Assembly: GCA_019115665.1 (NCBI GenBank)
Contig: DXDD01000163.1
Span: forward strand, 1 to 43,319
DNA length: 43,319 nt
Direction: 5' to 3'
Origin: Candidatus Eisenbergiella pullistercoris
GTDB taxonomy: Bacteria > Bacillota > Clostridia > Lachnospirales > Lachnospiraceae
A program made the translations under genes and the position numbers. Each line of letters begins with the position of its first letter. Within the stretch, counting starts at the first letter, position 1. This document shows, in pieces, positions 9,181 to 19,084 of this stretch. A model generated the notes under the pieces. The model was not told where the DNA came from, did no database searches, and saw only the letters and a program-made list of their open reading frames with translations.

Positions 9181-9969
9181 ATGAAGGAAATGAAGAAAAT
9201 ACTTGCGATCGGGAACAGCTTTTCGGAGGATGCGACCAAATATCTGCACCAGACGGCAAAGGCCGCCGGAGTGGACACGAAGGTGGTGAATCTTTATATC
9301 GGGGGCTGCCCGCTGGAACGGCACTGGAAAAACATGGAAACGGGAGAGGCCGCTTATCAGTATCAGAAGAACGGCGTCCTGACAGAACGGCATATCTCGA
9401 TCGAAGAGGCCCTTCAGGAGGAGGAGTGGGACTTTATTATCACCCAGCAGGCCAGCCACGACAGCGGCTGGATGGACAGCTATGAGCCGTTTCTCGGCCT
9501 GATCCTGGAGTATCTGAGGGAGAAGACGGGAAAGAAAGCCGGCGGACATCAGCCGGAGATCCTTCTGCACGAGACCTGGGCCTATGAACACGGGAGCGCC
9601 CATTCCAATTTTATGCGGTATCACAGAAGCCAGCAGGAAATGTTCGAGCGGCTCCGGAAATGCTACCATGCCATGGCGGAAAAGTATGGCCTGCGGCTGA
9701 TCCCTTCCGGAGAGGTGATCCAGTATGTGAGAGGCAGAGAACCCTTCGTGGTTCCCGAGGGCGGGCTCTCCCTCTGCAGGGACGGCTTTCACATGAGCTA
9801 TCTGTACGGGAGATACCTGCTTGCCTGCGTCTGGCTGAAGACGCTTTTCGGCATCCGCGCGGAGGCGGCGGACTATATTCCGGAGACCGCCGCCTTCCCG
9901 GAAAAGGCGGATGAGACGCTGGTCAGGACGCTGCGCCGCCTGGCGGATGAATACTGGACTGAGGCGTGA
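9181..9969 (+). CDS. DUF4886 / SGNH-hydrolase-like protein
   Basis: ILAIGNSFSEDATKYLHQ, IITQQASHDSG, DGFHMSYLYGRYLLAC. Confidence 0.82.
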   Translation: MKEMKKILAIGNSFSEDATKYLHQTAKAAGVDTKVVNLYIGGCPLERHWKNMETGEAAYQYQKNGVLTERHISIEEALQEEEWDFIITQQASHDSGWMDSYEPFLGLILEYLREKTGKKAGGHQPEILLHETWAYEHGSAHSNFMRYHRSQQEMFERLRKCYHAMAEKYGLRLIPSGEVIQYVRGREPFVVPEGGLSLCRDGFHMSYLYGRYLLACVWLKTLFGIRAEAADYIPETAAFPEKADETLVRTLRRLADEYWTEA

Positions 9970-10063
9970 AAGGCGTCCGGGGCGTGAAAAGCGCTCCGGA
10001 CAGGAAACGTACACGGGCAGGAAGCGGGCTCCGGACAGGAAACGTATGCGGCAGGAAGCCGGC

Positions 10064-10567
10064 TCACAGTATGTCGTAGTCCACTTCCCGGCGGTCCAGG
10101 AAGGCTTTCACCGCCCGGTCCCAGAGCTGATCCGCGCTTTTGTCCGGAAGGAAGGTGTGAAACGAGGTGCCGGTGATCAGCGTCAGCGCCCCGTTTTCGT
10201 ACCGGCAGGTGAGGACGAGGGCCTTCACCTGCTCCGCCGTCAGCGCTGTCTCGGCGCTCTTCAGGACGCCAGGCACATACTGAGGCATGAGATGGAGGAT
10301 GATGCGGAAGCTGACGGGCGTTTTTTTCCCCCGGATCAGCTCGAACAGGATGGGGCGCATCCTCTCCCAGGGCGAAAAGCCGTAGGGGCGGACGGACGGC
10401 TCCTCCCATTCCTCCCGGGTGAAGAAATCCCGGTTCATATGGCCGTCTATGGTGAAGGTATTGTAGGTGGAAACCACCGCCTCCTCCAGCAGGAAGGAAT
10501 CGAGGAAATCCGTGCCGAGCATCCGGCCCATAAAATGCTTTACATCTTTTATCTGCAGTGCGATCAT
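10064..10567 (-). CDS. DUF5721 family protein
   Basis: MIALQIKDVKHFMGRMLGTDFLDSFLLEEA...TIDGHMNRDFF; resembles a conserved Lachnospiraceae family, recognised by eye only. Confidence 0.7.
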   Translation of the reverse strand: MIALQIKDVKHFMGRMLGTDFLDSFLLEEAVVSTYNTFTIDGHMNRDFFTREEWEEPSVRPYGFSPWERMRPILFELIRGKKTPVSFRIILHLMPQYVPGVLKSAETALTAEQVKALVLTCRYENGALTLITGTSFHTFLPDKSADQLWDRAVKAFLDRREVDYDIL

Positions 10568-10759
10568 AATGTTCTCCTTATTCTTTCGGCGGACGCCCGG
10601 GAATTCCGGCGCCCGCCGGCTTCTATTTTACACGAATCGGACGGGAAAGGCTATGAAATTCTTTCGGAAATCATCTTTACAAGATATAAATATCGGTGTT
10701 ATTATATGTGGTAATGAAAACCACATACTCAAGTGATAAAAATCGGAGGATATCATAAT

Positions 10760-11605
10760 ATGAGCTATAAGATCGTAGTGGACAGCTGCTGTGAACTGCC
10801 GGAGGAATATCAGAACGACAGCCGTTTTGAACGGGTGCCTCTCGGTCTTGAGGTGGGAGACTGGCGGATACAGGACGATGAGAACTTTGACCAGAAGGAA
10901 TTTTTGAGAAAGGTGGCGGAATGTCCCATCTGCCCCAAGTCCTCCTGCCCGTCGCCGGAGCGCTACCGGACAAGCTATGAAGGTGAGGCGGAGCATGTTT
11001 ATGTGGTCACCCTTTCCGCGAATCTGAGCGGCAGCCATAACAGCGCGCTGCTGGGAAAGAGCCTTTTTGAGGAAAAATACGGCAGGGACGCGAAGAAGAT
11101 CCACGTAATCGATTCCCGGTCCGCCTCCTGCGGGGAGACGCAGATCGCGATGAAGGCCATGGAGCTGGAGGAGCAGGGACTTCCCTTTGAGGAGATCGTC
11201 CGGAAGCTGGAAGCCTTCCGGGATGAGATGGATACCTGGTTCGTCCTGAACAATCTGGAAACGCTGAGAAAGAACGGGCGTCTGACCGGGGTGAAGGCCC
11301 TGGTGGCCTCCACGCTGAACATCAAGCCGGTCATGGGAGCTACGCCGGAGGGCACCATCATCCAGCTCGGCCAGGCCGTCGGGCTGAAGAAGGCGCTGAT
11401 CCGCATGGCGGGAATGGTGGCGGAAAAGGTGAAGAATCCGCAGGAAAAGTATCTGATGATCTCCCACTGCAACAATCCGGAAAAGGCGGAATGGGTCAGA
11501 AGCATGATTATGGAGCAGGTTTCCTTTGCCGGCTCCTTCATCCTGAATACCGCAGGAATCAGCAGCATGTACGCCAATGACGGAGGCATCATCATCACGG
11601 CCTGA
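10760..11605 (+). CDS. DegV family protein (fatty acid-binding)
   Basis: YKIVVDSCCELPEE, VVTLSANLSGSHNSA, LNNLETLRKNGRL. Confidence 0.93.
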   Translation: MSYKIVVDSCCELPEEYQNDSRFERVPLGLEVGDWRIQDDENFDQKEFLRKVAECPICPKSSCPSPERYRTSYEGEAEHVYVVTLSANLSGSHNSALLGKSLFEEKYGRDAKKIHVIDSRSASCGETQIAMKAMELEEQGLPFEEIVRKLEAFRDEMDTWFVLNNLETLRKNGRLTGVKALVASTLNIKPVMGATPEGTIIQLGQAVGLKKALIRMAGMVAEKVKNPQEKYLMISHCNNPEKAEWVRSMIMEQVSFAGSFILNTAGISSMYANDGGIIITA

Positions 11606-14078
11606 GCCGTCCCCGGGCTGCCCGGCCGTCTTCCGGCTGCAGGAAGGTTTCCACCGTTACGGTCCCGTTTTGTTCCCGCACGGTGATCGCGCCGCGCTCC
11701 GCCGTCAGGAATACGGGAATGCCGGCGGCATCCAGCCGGGAAAGCACCTCTTCGTGGGGGTGTCCGTAGGAATTGTTCCTCCCGCAGGAAATCAGCGCCG
11801 CCTGCGGACGGGCGGCGTCAAGAAACGCCTGTGAGGTGGAGGTATCCGAGCCGTGATGAGCGGTTTTCAGGATGGTGCAGCCGGATACGAGCTCGGGACA
11901 GCGCTCCAGGATCTGCTTTTCCCCGCCGGCCTCCAGATCTCCGGTAAGGAGCAGGGAAAAAGCCTCCTCCGGACGGCCCTGTTCCGGCGCGTCCGCTTCC
12001 CCGGGGCACGCTTCGGAGCCGCGCAGCCGGGAAAAGCGGAGGACCAGAGAGGAAGCGTTCCTGTCGGCGGACGCTTTGCCGGAGGTGTTTTTTTCAGAAA
12101 AAGGATAGACTGCCTGAAACAGGGCGCTGCCGCGGCGGATCTGATCACCGGCCTCCATCCGGTAGACAGGGACGCCGTTTTTCTGCGCTGTCTCGATCAG
12201 AGAAGCGCGCATCTCATCTTCTGTTCCGGAGGCGGCAAGAACCAGCCCTCCGATCCTCACCTTTCCTTCTCCCGCCCAGTCCAGGATTTCTTTTACGGCG
12301 CTGATATGATCCGTGTCGCAGTGGCTGATAAAGATCAGCTCCAGCCGGCTGACGCCCTGATGCTTCAGGAAGGGGATCACCTGCCAGGTTCCGGTCTGCA
12401 GCTTTGAGGTGCTGCCGCCGTCGCAGAGATAATGGCTGCCGTCCGGCGTACGGATGTAGATGCAGTCGCCCTGGCCCACATCCAGCATGGTGACCTGGAC
12501 CCCGGCGGGCTTTCCAGCAAGGAAGATCAGGCAGAGGAGGGCGCAGGAGACATAACCGGCGATCCGGGGAAGTCTTCCGGCAGAGAGGAAGAGGATGAGC
12601 AGGCAGGCATAGAAAAGAAGGATCTGCCACAGCTGCGGCGCGCCGGGACGAAACAGGCCGATGCCCCCGGTGGAACCCAGACGGCAGAGCGTCTCGTACA
12701 GGAAAAGGATTCCCTTTACGGGAAGCGCGGCGGGAGCGAGAAGCGGCAGCCATTCCCCGCCGGCGGAAAGAAGCAGCCCGCCCAGGGAGGCCAGAAGGAT
12801 ACAGCATCCCAGAAGCGTTCCCATGAGAGGGATCACTATCAGATTGACGGCGACGGAAAGCACGTTCCATTCATAGAAGGAAGAAAGAACCAGCGGAAGC
12901 GTGACCATGCTGACGCAGAAGCTGGAACGAAAGCCCGAAGAAAGGGTTTCCGCAAGACGGATCCCGAACGTCCGCAGCTGCTTTCCGGAACCGCGCGGCC
13001 GGTATCTCTGAACCGCTCCGCCGGAGTCCCGCTTCAGAAGCCAGTCCTTTAGAGGATCCATGCGGGAAAAGGCAGGGACGGCGATGGAGGCGGCCAGCGC
13101 CGCGGTGAAGGAAAGCTGGAAGCCGGTATCGTCGATCCAGGCAGGATTTTCCGTAAGAAGCAGGGCGGCGGCTACGGCCAGCGCGGTGGCGGTATCGTAG
13201 GTACGGCCCAGAAGCCTGGCGGTCAGAGAGAGGGCGAACATGATCCCGGCCCGCATGGAAGAGGCGGAGAAACCGGTCATGAAGAGGAAGGACAGGAGGA
13301 ACAAAGCGGATACCGCGCAGGCGGGAAGCTGGCCGGAGCCGGGGCGTCCAGGCCTTCCGAAAAGGCGGCGGAGCAGATTGTATACGCCCATTCCGAGAAT
13401 GGAGATGTGCAGGCCGCTGATCGCCACCACGTGGGAGATCCCGGCCGCCTGATACAGGGACTTGATCTCCTGATCCATGCCCTTTTTCTCGCCAAGAAGC
13501 ATGGCCTTCATCACGGAAGCGTCTTCGGGAGAAAGCAGAAGCTCCAGGGCGCGTCCCATTCGGCTTTTTATCTGCCAGAGCAGCTGACGGAAGCGGGAAT
13601 AGTCCTGTCCCGTGCCGGTGACTGCGGCGTCACGCAGTTCAAAGGCATAGCCCTGCCTGTTATAATATGCTTTCGCGTCAAATTCGCCCGGATTGGAGGC
13701 TTCCCGGAAATGACTGACCTCTCCGCCGCAGCGGACCAGGCTTCCGATTTTGGGAAGATAAGAATTTTCTGAGAGTCTGCAGATGATCTGGTAAGAGCCC
13801 GCGGGATCGGAAGAAGGGATCCCGCCGTCCCGGGTAGCGGGAACGGCTTCCTGGAAAGAGGAAACAGAACTGGATGCGGCGTTTTCCAGATAGACGAGCC
13901 GGACCGGTTCCCCGGTTTTCGTATCCGTGTAACAGACGATATCGGATACGGTTCCCGTGTATTCGGCCCGCTGCCCGTCCGGCCGGTCGGGCACGGGAAC
14001 AGGCAGCGGCCAGAGAAGCGTGACCAGCCGGACCGCCGTGATGAAGAGGAGGGACGCCGCTGCAAGCGGTCTTCTCAT
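11595..14078 (-). CDS. comEC: ComEC/Rec2 DNA internalization competence protein
   Basis: AAGISHVVAISGLHISILG, many TM segments, C-terminal metallo-beta-lactamase DVGQGDCIYI...SHCDTDHISAV...TAHHGSDTSTS. Confidence 0.95.
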   Translation of the reverse strand: MRRPLAAASLLFITAVRLVTLLWPLPVPVPDRPDGQRAEYTGTVSDIVCYTDTKTGEPVRLVYLENAASSSVSSFQEAVPATRDGGIPSSDPAGSYQIICRLSENSYLPKIGSLVRCGGEVSHFREASNPGEFDAKAYYNRQGYAFELRDAAVTGTGQDYSRFRQLLWQIKSRMGRALELLLSPEDASVMKAMLLGEKKGMDQEIKSLYQAAGISHVVAISGLHISILGMGVYNLLRRLFGRPGRPGSGQLPACAVSALFLLSFLFMTGFSASSMRAGIMFALSLTARLLGRTYDTATALAVAAALLLTENPAWIDDTGFQLSFTAALAASIAVPAFSRMDPLKDWLLKRDSGGAVQRYRPRGSGKQLRTFGIRLAETLSSGFRSSFCVSMVTLPLVLSSFYEWNVLSVAVNLIVIPLMGTLLGCCILLASLGGLLLSAGGEWLPLLAPAALPVKGILFLYETLCRLGSTGGIGLFRPGAPQLWQILLFYACLLILFLSAGRLPRIAGYVSCALLCLIFLAGKPAGVQVTMLDVGQGDCIYIRTPDGSHYLCDGGSTSKLQTGTWQVIPFLKHQGVSRLELIFISHCDTDHISAVKEILDWAGEGKVRIGGLVLAASGTEDEMRASLIETAQKNGVPVYRMEAGDQIRRGSALFQAVYPFSEKNTSGKASADRNASSLVLRFSRLRGSEACPGEADAPEQGRPEEAFSLLLTGDLEAGGEKQILERCPELVSGCTILKTAHHGSDTSTSQAFLDAARPQAALISCGRNNSYGHPHEEVLSRLDAAGIPVFLTAERGAITVREQNGTVTVETFLQPEDGRAARGRLRP

Positions 14079-15067
14079 GTCACCCCCTCCTCTGTCTGCG
14101 TTTCGCCGTCTTCGGAGGAAGGCTCTCCGATCAGATCCAGATTTCTTTCATATACGTTTGCCAGATTGAAGGTTTCCCGGAAGATCAGGTCCGTCTGGCC
14201 GTCGATGGAGATCTGCACCCGGTTCACGCTGGTGAGCTCCACAAGGGAGTTGGTGATGGAATAGATCACAACCTCCGGCGTCACGTTATATACCTGGGTC
14301 AGGAAGGTTTCATCGAAGTTCACATAACAGATCCCGTCCCGCACCGTCACGCCGATCACCCGGGTATTGGGATTGATGGTGGGAAAGGCCTGATCCGTAT
14401 CCGGTCCCTTTACCAGACAGTCCACCACCAGCCGTTCCACGGAGATATTGCTGTTGTATTCCAGCGTTCTGGTGGTTTCCACCAGCCTGTCTCCGGTTTC
14501 GTTGGCAAAGTACAGCTTCAGCGTCACCATTTCATAGGGATTGATGGCGTCCCCCGCGTTATCCAGGAAGGTGTCCGCCGTCATCGGCCCCACCGACGCG
14601 CCTGAGGCGTCCATCAGGGTCTGCCCGCCTGTCGTCATCAGCACATGATTGATGCCCTCGGCCTGGATCAGGGTCTTCACCAGAGAAGCCCGTACCAGGA
14701 CCTCCGTTGTGGCGGGCAGCTTCCGGTAGGCCTCGTCCACATCCAGGTTCAGCTGCCCCTCCTCCACCCGGTAGCCGCTGATCTGAAAGGAGACGCCGGC
14801 GGAGGTCTTCAGGGAAACATCCTCCGGCGCTGCCTGCAGGGCGGAAAGGAGCGCGCTGATCTGTTCATCCTGCGTCAGATCCTCCGCAAGATAAACGGTT
14901 TCAGAGGAAACCGCCGTTTCCTCCCGGTTCAGATAATAAATCTCATAGGGCTTTCCCTCCTCCGGCTCCTTCCCGTCTCCGCAGGCGCAGAGGAAAAAAA
15001 GGAGAAGGAGGAAAAAAACAGAGGGGACGGCCCGCATTCCTTTTTTTCTTAAAAATGACAGAAACAT
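14075..15067 (-). CDS. GerMN domain-containing lipoprotein
   Basis: Lipobox FFLCACGDG; two GerMN-like repeats. Confidence 0.85.
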   Translation of the reverse strand: MFLSFLRKKGMRAVPSVFFLLLLFFLCACGDGKEPEEGKPYEIYYLNREETAVSSETVYLAEDLTQDEQISALLSALQAAPEDVSLKTSAGVSFQISGYRVEEGQLNLDVDEAYRKLPATTEVLVRASLVKTLIQAEGINHVLMTTGGQTLMDASGASVGPMTADTFLDNAGDAINPYEMVTLKLYFANETGDRLVETTRTLEYNSNISVERLVVDCLVKGPDTDQAFPTINPNTRVIGVTVRDGICYVNFDETFLTQVYNVTPEVVIYSITNSLVELTSVNRVQISIDGQTDLIFRETFNLANVYERNLDLIGEPSSEDGETQTEEGVT

Positions 15068-15088
15068 TCCCGTATATCACTCTCCCGT

Positions 15089-16588
15089 TTACTTCGTTGC
15101 GGTTTCCTGCTTTACATAGGTGAGAGGGATCTTTACCGTGAAGCAGGTGCCCTCGCCTTCTACGCTGCTGACCCGGATGGATCCCCTGTGCAGAAGGACG
15201 GCGTTTCTTGCGATCGCAAGGCCCAGCCCCGTCCCGCCGATCTGCCTGGAATGGGATTTGTCCACCCGGTAAAACCGTTCAAAAATATGATCGTAATCGG
15301 CCTCAGGGATACCGATGCCGGAATCGGAGATCTCCACCGTAAAGGACTGATGGTCCGCGTCCAGAAGCACCTTCACCCAGCCGTGTTCCTTGTTGTATTT
15401 GATGGCGTTTTCCACCAGATTGGTGAAAACCTGCGTGATCTTTACCTCGTCCACCTCCGCTGTGACGGGCCGGATGCTCTCGAAGACCACTTCGATGTCC
15501 CTTGTCCTTGCAATGGGACGCAGACGCTTGAGCACCAGCTCGATCAGCTCGTTGATATCCACGGTCTCGATGGAAAGCCGGGCTGCGGTCTTATCCATTT
15601 TCACCAGAGAAAGCAGGTCGTTGATGATCTTGTTTTCCCGGTCGATCTCCGCAGTGATGTCCTGCATGAATTCCTGGTACAGCTCGATGGGCGCGCCCTC
15701 CATCTGCATCAGGGAATCCGCCAGCACCTTCATGGAGGTAAGCGGCGTTTTCAGCTCGTGGGACACGTTGGCCACAAACTCCTGCCTGGAATCGTCGATC
15801 ACCTTCATCCGGGACAGAAGCTGGTTGAAGGCGTCCACGATCTGTTCCGTTTCCCGGTAATCCTTCACGCTGACGGGCTCGTCCGTAAAGCCGTCCCGGA
15901 TCTCGTTGACGGCCTGGGTGACCCGGTTGAAGGGGCGGATCAGGATGTAGGAAATGCCAACGGCAATGCCGAAGATGAAGATGACCATGACGATCTCGAT
16001 GATCAGGGCGTTGCGGTTCATGATCTCCATGGTGGTGCGGATGCTTTCCGTGGAAACGCTTGCAAGGAGCACGCCCTGCACGGCGGTATCCGCCGTCCGG
16101 GCCGTATCCGCGGAAGCGGCCGCGCTGGATACCGAATCCATGATGGGGATCGTCATCTCGATGTAACCGCCCTTACGTTCATAATTGGTCGTATTCTGGC
16201 CCTTGAAGCAGCGGATCACTTCTTCTGAAATGATGGTTTTCCCCTCGCTGATCCCGTAGGTATCCTTTACCACATGGAAGCTGTTGTTGATGATGAGCAC
16301 GCGCCCGTCGTAAAGAGTGGATATCTGCTCCAGCTCCGCGTTGATCGCGGCGTTGGAGGTATCCTGCAGATAATTGTTCGCCAGAAGATGGTTCGCTATG
16401 ATCGAAAACTGCGCCTGCGTGTCGGAAATGCGCAGGGAAACCGCCCGTTCCTCATAGCTCTGAAGAATGCCGATGCGCATCACGAAGCTGGGAATAACGC
16501 CCATCGCCAGCATCAGCAGAAACATGTAGATTTTTACGCTCCTGAGAGCGGGAAATTTGCCAAGAAGCGTCTTCAGCCTTAAAAGCAT
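15089..16588 (-). CDS. Sensor histidine kinase, HAMP-HisKA-HATPase (WalK/PhoR-like)
   Basis: FVANVSHELKTPLTSMK, VENAIKYN, DSGIGIPEADYDHIFERFYRVDKSHSRQIGGTGLGLAI. Confidence 0.93.
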   Translation of the reverse strand: MLLRLKTLLGKFPALRSVKIYMFLLMLAMGVIPSFVMRIGILQSYEERAVSLRISDTQAQFSIIANHLLANNYLQDTSNAAINAELEQISTLYDGRVLIINNSFHVVKDTYGISEGKTIISEEVIRCFKGQNTTNYERKGGYIEMTIPIMDSVSSAAASADTARTADTAVQGVLLASVSTESIRTTMEIMNRNALIIEIVMVIFIFGIAVGISYILIRPFNRVTQAVNEIRDGFTDEPVSVKDYRETEQIVDAFNQLLSRMKVIDDSRQEFVANVSHELKTPLTSMKVLADSLMQMEGAPIELYQEFMQDITAEIDRENKIINDLLSLVKMDKTAARLSIETVDINELIELVLKRLRPIARTRDIEVVFESIRPVTAEVDEVKITQVFTNLVENAIKYNKEHGWVKVLLDADHQSFTVEISDSGIGIPEADYDHIFERFYRVDKSHSRQIGGTGLGLAIARNAVLLHRGSIRVSSVEGEGTCFTVKIPLTYVKQETATK

Positions 16589-16670
16589 GTTTTTTTTCCA
16601 ATCTGAAGCGTTTTCACGCCCTCCGGTTTCCGCGCGGCAGGTCCCGGCGGACGCCGCGCGGAAAAATGAA

Positions 16671-17360
16671 TCAGTTCCTGAAAAAGTAACCGACCCCCCA
16701 TTTGGTATGCACGTATTTCGGTTCGCTCGGATTGCTTTCGATCTTTTCCCGGAGTCTGCGGATGTGCACGTCAACGGTGCGCACGTCGCCCGGATAATCG
16801 GTTCCCCATACCAGCTTCAGGAGATTCTCCCGGCTGTAGACCTTGTTGGGATTCAGCGCGAGAAGCTCAAGCAGATCGAACTCCCTGGCGGTCAGGTTCA
16901 CCTCCCTGCCGGAGATGGAAACCCGCCTGCTGTCGCAGTCCAGCTTCAGCTCCCCGCTCACCACCGTTTTCGGCGCGGCGGCAGCCTTCTCCCTGCCGGA
17001 TGTCCGGCGCATGATCGCCTTGATCCTTGCCTTTACCTCCAGAATGTTGAAGGGCTTCGTAATATAATCATCGGCGCCGTATTCCAGCCCCATGATCTTA
17101 TCCATGTCGTTGTCCTTCGCCGTCAGCATGATGATCGGCACGTTGGAAAATTCCCGGATCTGCTGGCAGACCTCAAGGCCGGTCAGCTTCGGCAGCATGA
17201 TATCCAGAAGAATGATGTCAAAATCCGTTTTTTTCGCCGCCTCCAGAGCTTCCTCCCCGTCGTAGGCGCAGGTGACCTCCATGTCGTCCTGCTCCAGGCT
17301 GAAACGGATGCCCTTTACGATCAGCTTTTCATCGTCCACAACCAGAACCTTTTTCGCCAT
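16671..17360 (-). CDS. OmpR family response regulator (WalR-like)
   Basis: VLVVDDEKLIVKGI, DIILLDIMLPKLTG, C-terminal winged helix VDVHIRRLREKIE...GVGYFF. Confidence 0.94.
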   Translation of the reverse strand: MAKKVLVVDDEKLIVKGIRFSLEQDDMEVTCAYDGEEALEAAKKTDFDIILLDIMLPKLTGLEVCQQIREFSNVPIIMLTAKDNDMDKIMGLEYGADDYITKPFNILEVKARIKAIMRRTSGREKAAAAPKTVVSGELKLDCDSRRVSISGREVNLTAREFDLLELLALNPNKVYSRENLLKLVWGTDYPGDVRTVDVHIRRLREKIESNPSEPKYVHTKWGVGYFFRN

Positions 17361-17395
17361 TTTCCATTCTCTCCCCGCCGCCCCCGGGCGGCCGT

Positions 17396-18190
17396 CTATA
17401 CGGTGATCCTGTCCTTCAGCTTCGCGAAGCTGCCTTCCTTGATCCCGCTCACGTTCATAATATCCTCAATCGACTGAAAACCGCCCTGCTCATCGCGGTA
17501 AGCCACGATGGCCTCCGCCCTGGTCTGCCCGATCCCGGGCAGGGTCATCAGCTCCTCCAGGGTGGCGGTGTTGATATTCACAAGGCCGTTTCCAGCCTCT
17601 TCGCTTCCTGCCGCAGAGCCCGCTCCGGAAATGCCGGAGGAAAAAATACCGGACGAAGCCGTCTGCCGGGAAAGTCCTTCTGCTTCCTCCAGCGTGGGCA
17701 CCACGATCTGCAGCCCGTCGGATAAAAGCGCCGCCTGATTGAGCAGGCTTTCCGCCGCGTCCTCCGAAAGCCCTCCGGCGGCCTCCACCGCGTCGCAGAC
17801 CCGGCTCCCTTCCGGAAAGGTGTAGACGCCGGGACGGTTCACCGCTCCGCAGATATGCACCATCCATACGGCGGGCTCCGTCTCCGATTCCTCCGCTCCG
17901 GACTGTCCGCCCGCCGCAATGCTTCCGGACGCCGCCGCGCTGTCTGCCTGCGCTGCCGGGGCGGTCGTCTGTGCCGTGTCTGACGGTTCTGCGTCTGTCC
18001 GGAGATTTCCTGCCGTCTGCGCGCCGCCCGCTGCCTCCGCTTCGCCGTTTACCGGCGCAGGTTCCGATGTTTCCGCTTCGCCGTTTACCGGCGCAAGCTC
18101 CACGATCTCATCGCGGCCGCAGCCGCCGAATAATAAAAGAAATACCAGTACCAAGACCGGTACCGGAATTTTTCTGCAACCATATGACAT
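17396..18190 (-). CDS. comEA: ComEA family helix-hairpin-helix protein with lipoprotein-like signal
   Basis: SLBB-like VHICGAVNRPGVYTFPEGSRVCDAVEAAGG; HhH VNINTATLEELMTLPGIGQTRAEAIVAYR; LLLFGGCGRD lipobox. Confidence 0.92.
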   Translation of the reverse strand: MSYGCRKIPVPVLVLVFLLLFGGCGRDEIVELAPVNGEAETSEPAPVNGEAEAAGGAQTAGNLRTDAEPSDTAQTTAPAAQADSAAASGSIAAGGQSGAEESETEPAVWMVHICGAVNRPGVYTFPEGSRVCDAVEAAGGLSEDAAESLLNQAALLSDGLQIVVPTLEEAEGLSRQTASSGIFSSGISGAGSAAGSEEAGNGLVNINTATLEELMTLPGIGQTRAEAIVAYRDEQGGFQSIEDIMNVSGIKEGSFAKLKDRITV

Positions 18191-18443
18191 TTTTACTCCT
18201 TTCCGCACGCCGTGCGAAAAGGCCCCCGTATGCCGCTGCATTTTCATTGTAATAGAAAAGGAGGGGTTTGACAAGATGTTTCTTCCGGTGAAAAATAGAG
18301 AAAAAAAGAATGAACCATCCGCGCCCCAGGCGCCTCTTATAGACAGGTGCACCGAAAGAGACGGCCGAAAGAGCCGCCTGTCAGAGAGACGGCAGGTACG
18401 GCCGCATATCATATGCCGCGGATGCGGCGGGAGGAGAAAACCC

Positions 18444-19019
18444 TTGAGCGAAATGGAACTGGTAAGACAGCTGCAGGCGGGAAGCCGGACGGCTTTTGAT
18501 CAGATTTACGAAAGATATCACGTGCAGGCCTTCCGTACGGCGGTCTTTCTGACGGGAAGCCGGGCGGACGCGGAGGACGTGGTGCAGGAGACCTTCGTGC
18601 AGGTCTGGCTGCACGCGGGGAAGCTGAAGGAGCCGGCCGGCTTTAAGAGCTGGTTCTACCGGATCCTGACCCGGCTGGCGTGGAAATGCGGCAGGGAAGG
18701 CAGGCGCGAGATCCCGGACGAAGAGATCGCCGCGCGCGCGGACCGGGAGCAGGAGGGCGACGGCCTCTCATCTTTCCTCGGAAAGGAAGAACGGGAACGG
18801 GTCCGCCGGGCCGTGGAAAGCCTGGACGAAAAGCACCGGACCATCGTGGTCCTCTACTATTTTAACGATTTTACCACCCCGGAGATCGCCAGGATCACGG
18901 GATGCCTGGAGGGAACCGTAAAATCCAGGCTCCACACGGCAAGAAAAAGGCTGGAACGATACCTGGCAAAGGAAGAAGCCGGCGGGAAGCTCCTTTGCGC
19001 GGTATCGCATGCAAAGTGA
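18444..19019 (+). CDS. RNA polymerase sigma factor, ECF subfamily (probable TTG start)
   Basis: Region 2 DAEDVVQETFVQVWLH and region 4 HRTIVVLYYFNDFTTPEIARITGCLEGTVKSRLHTARKRL; GAGGAG RBS before TTG. Confidence 0.9.
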   Translation: MSEMELVRQLQAGSRTAFDQIYERYHVQAFRTAVFLTGSRADAEDVVQETFVQVWLHAGKLKEPAGFKSWFYRILTRLAWKCGREGRREIPDEEIAARADREQEGDGLSSFLGKEERERVRRAVESLDEKHRTIVVLYYFNDFTTPEIARITGCLEGTVKSRLHTARKRLERYLAKEEAGGKLLCAVSHAK

Positions 19020-19084
19020 AGATTGAAAAATGCGCTCGACTGCGCATGAAGCAGGTTGTCGCAGCATCGGCATGGAGGCAGATC

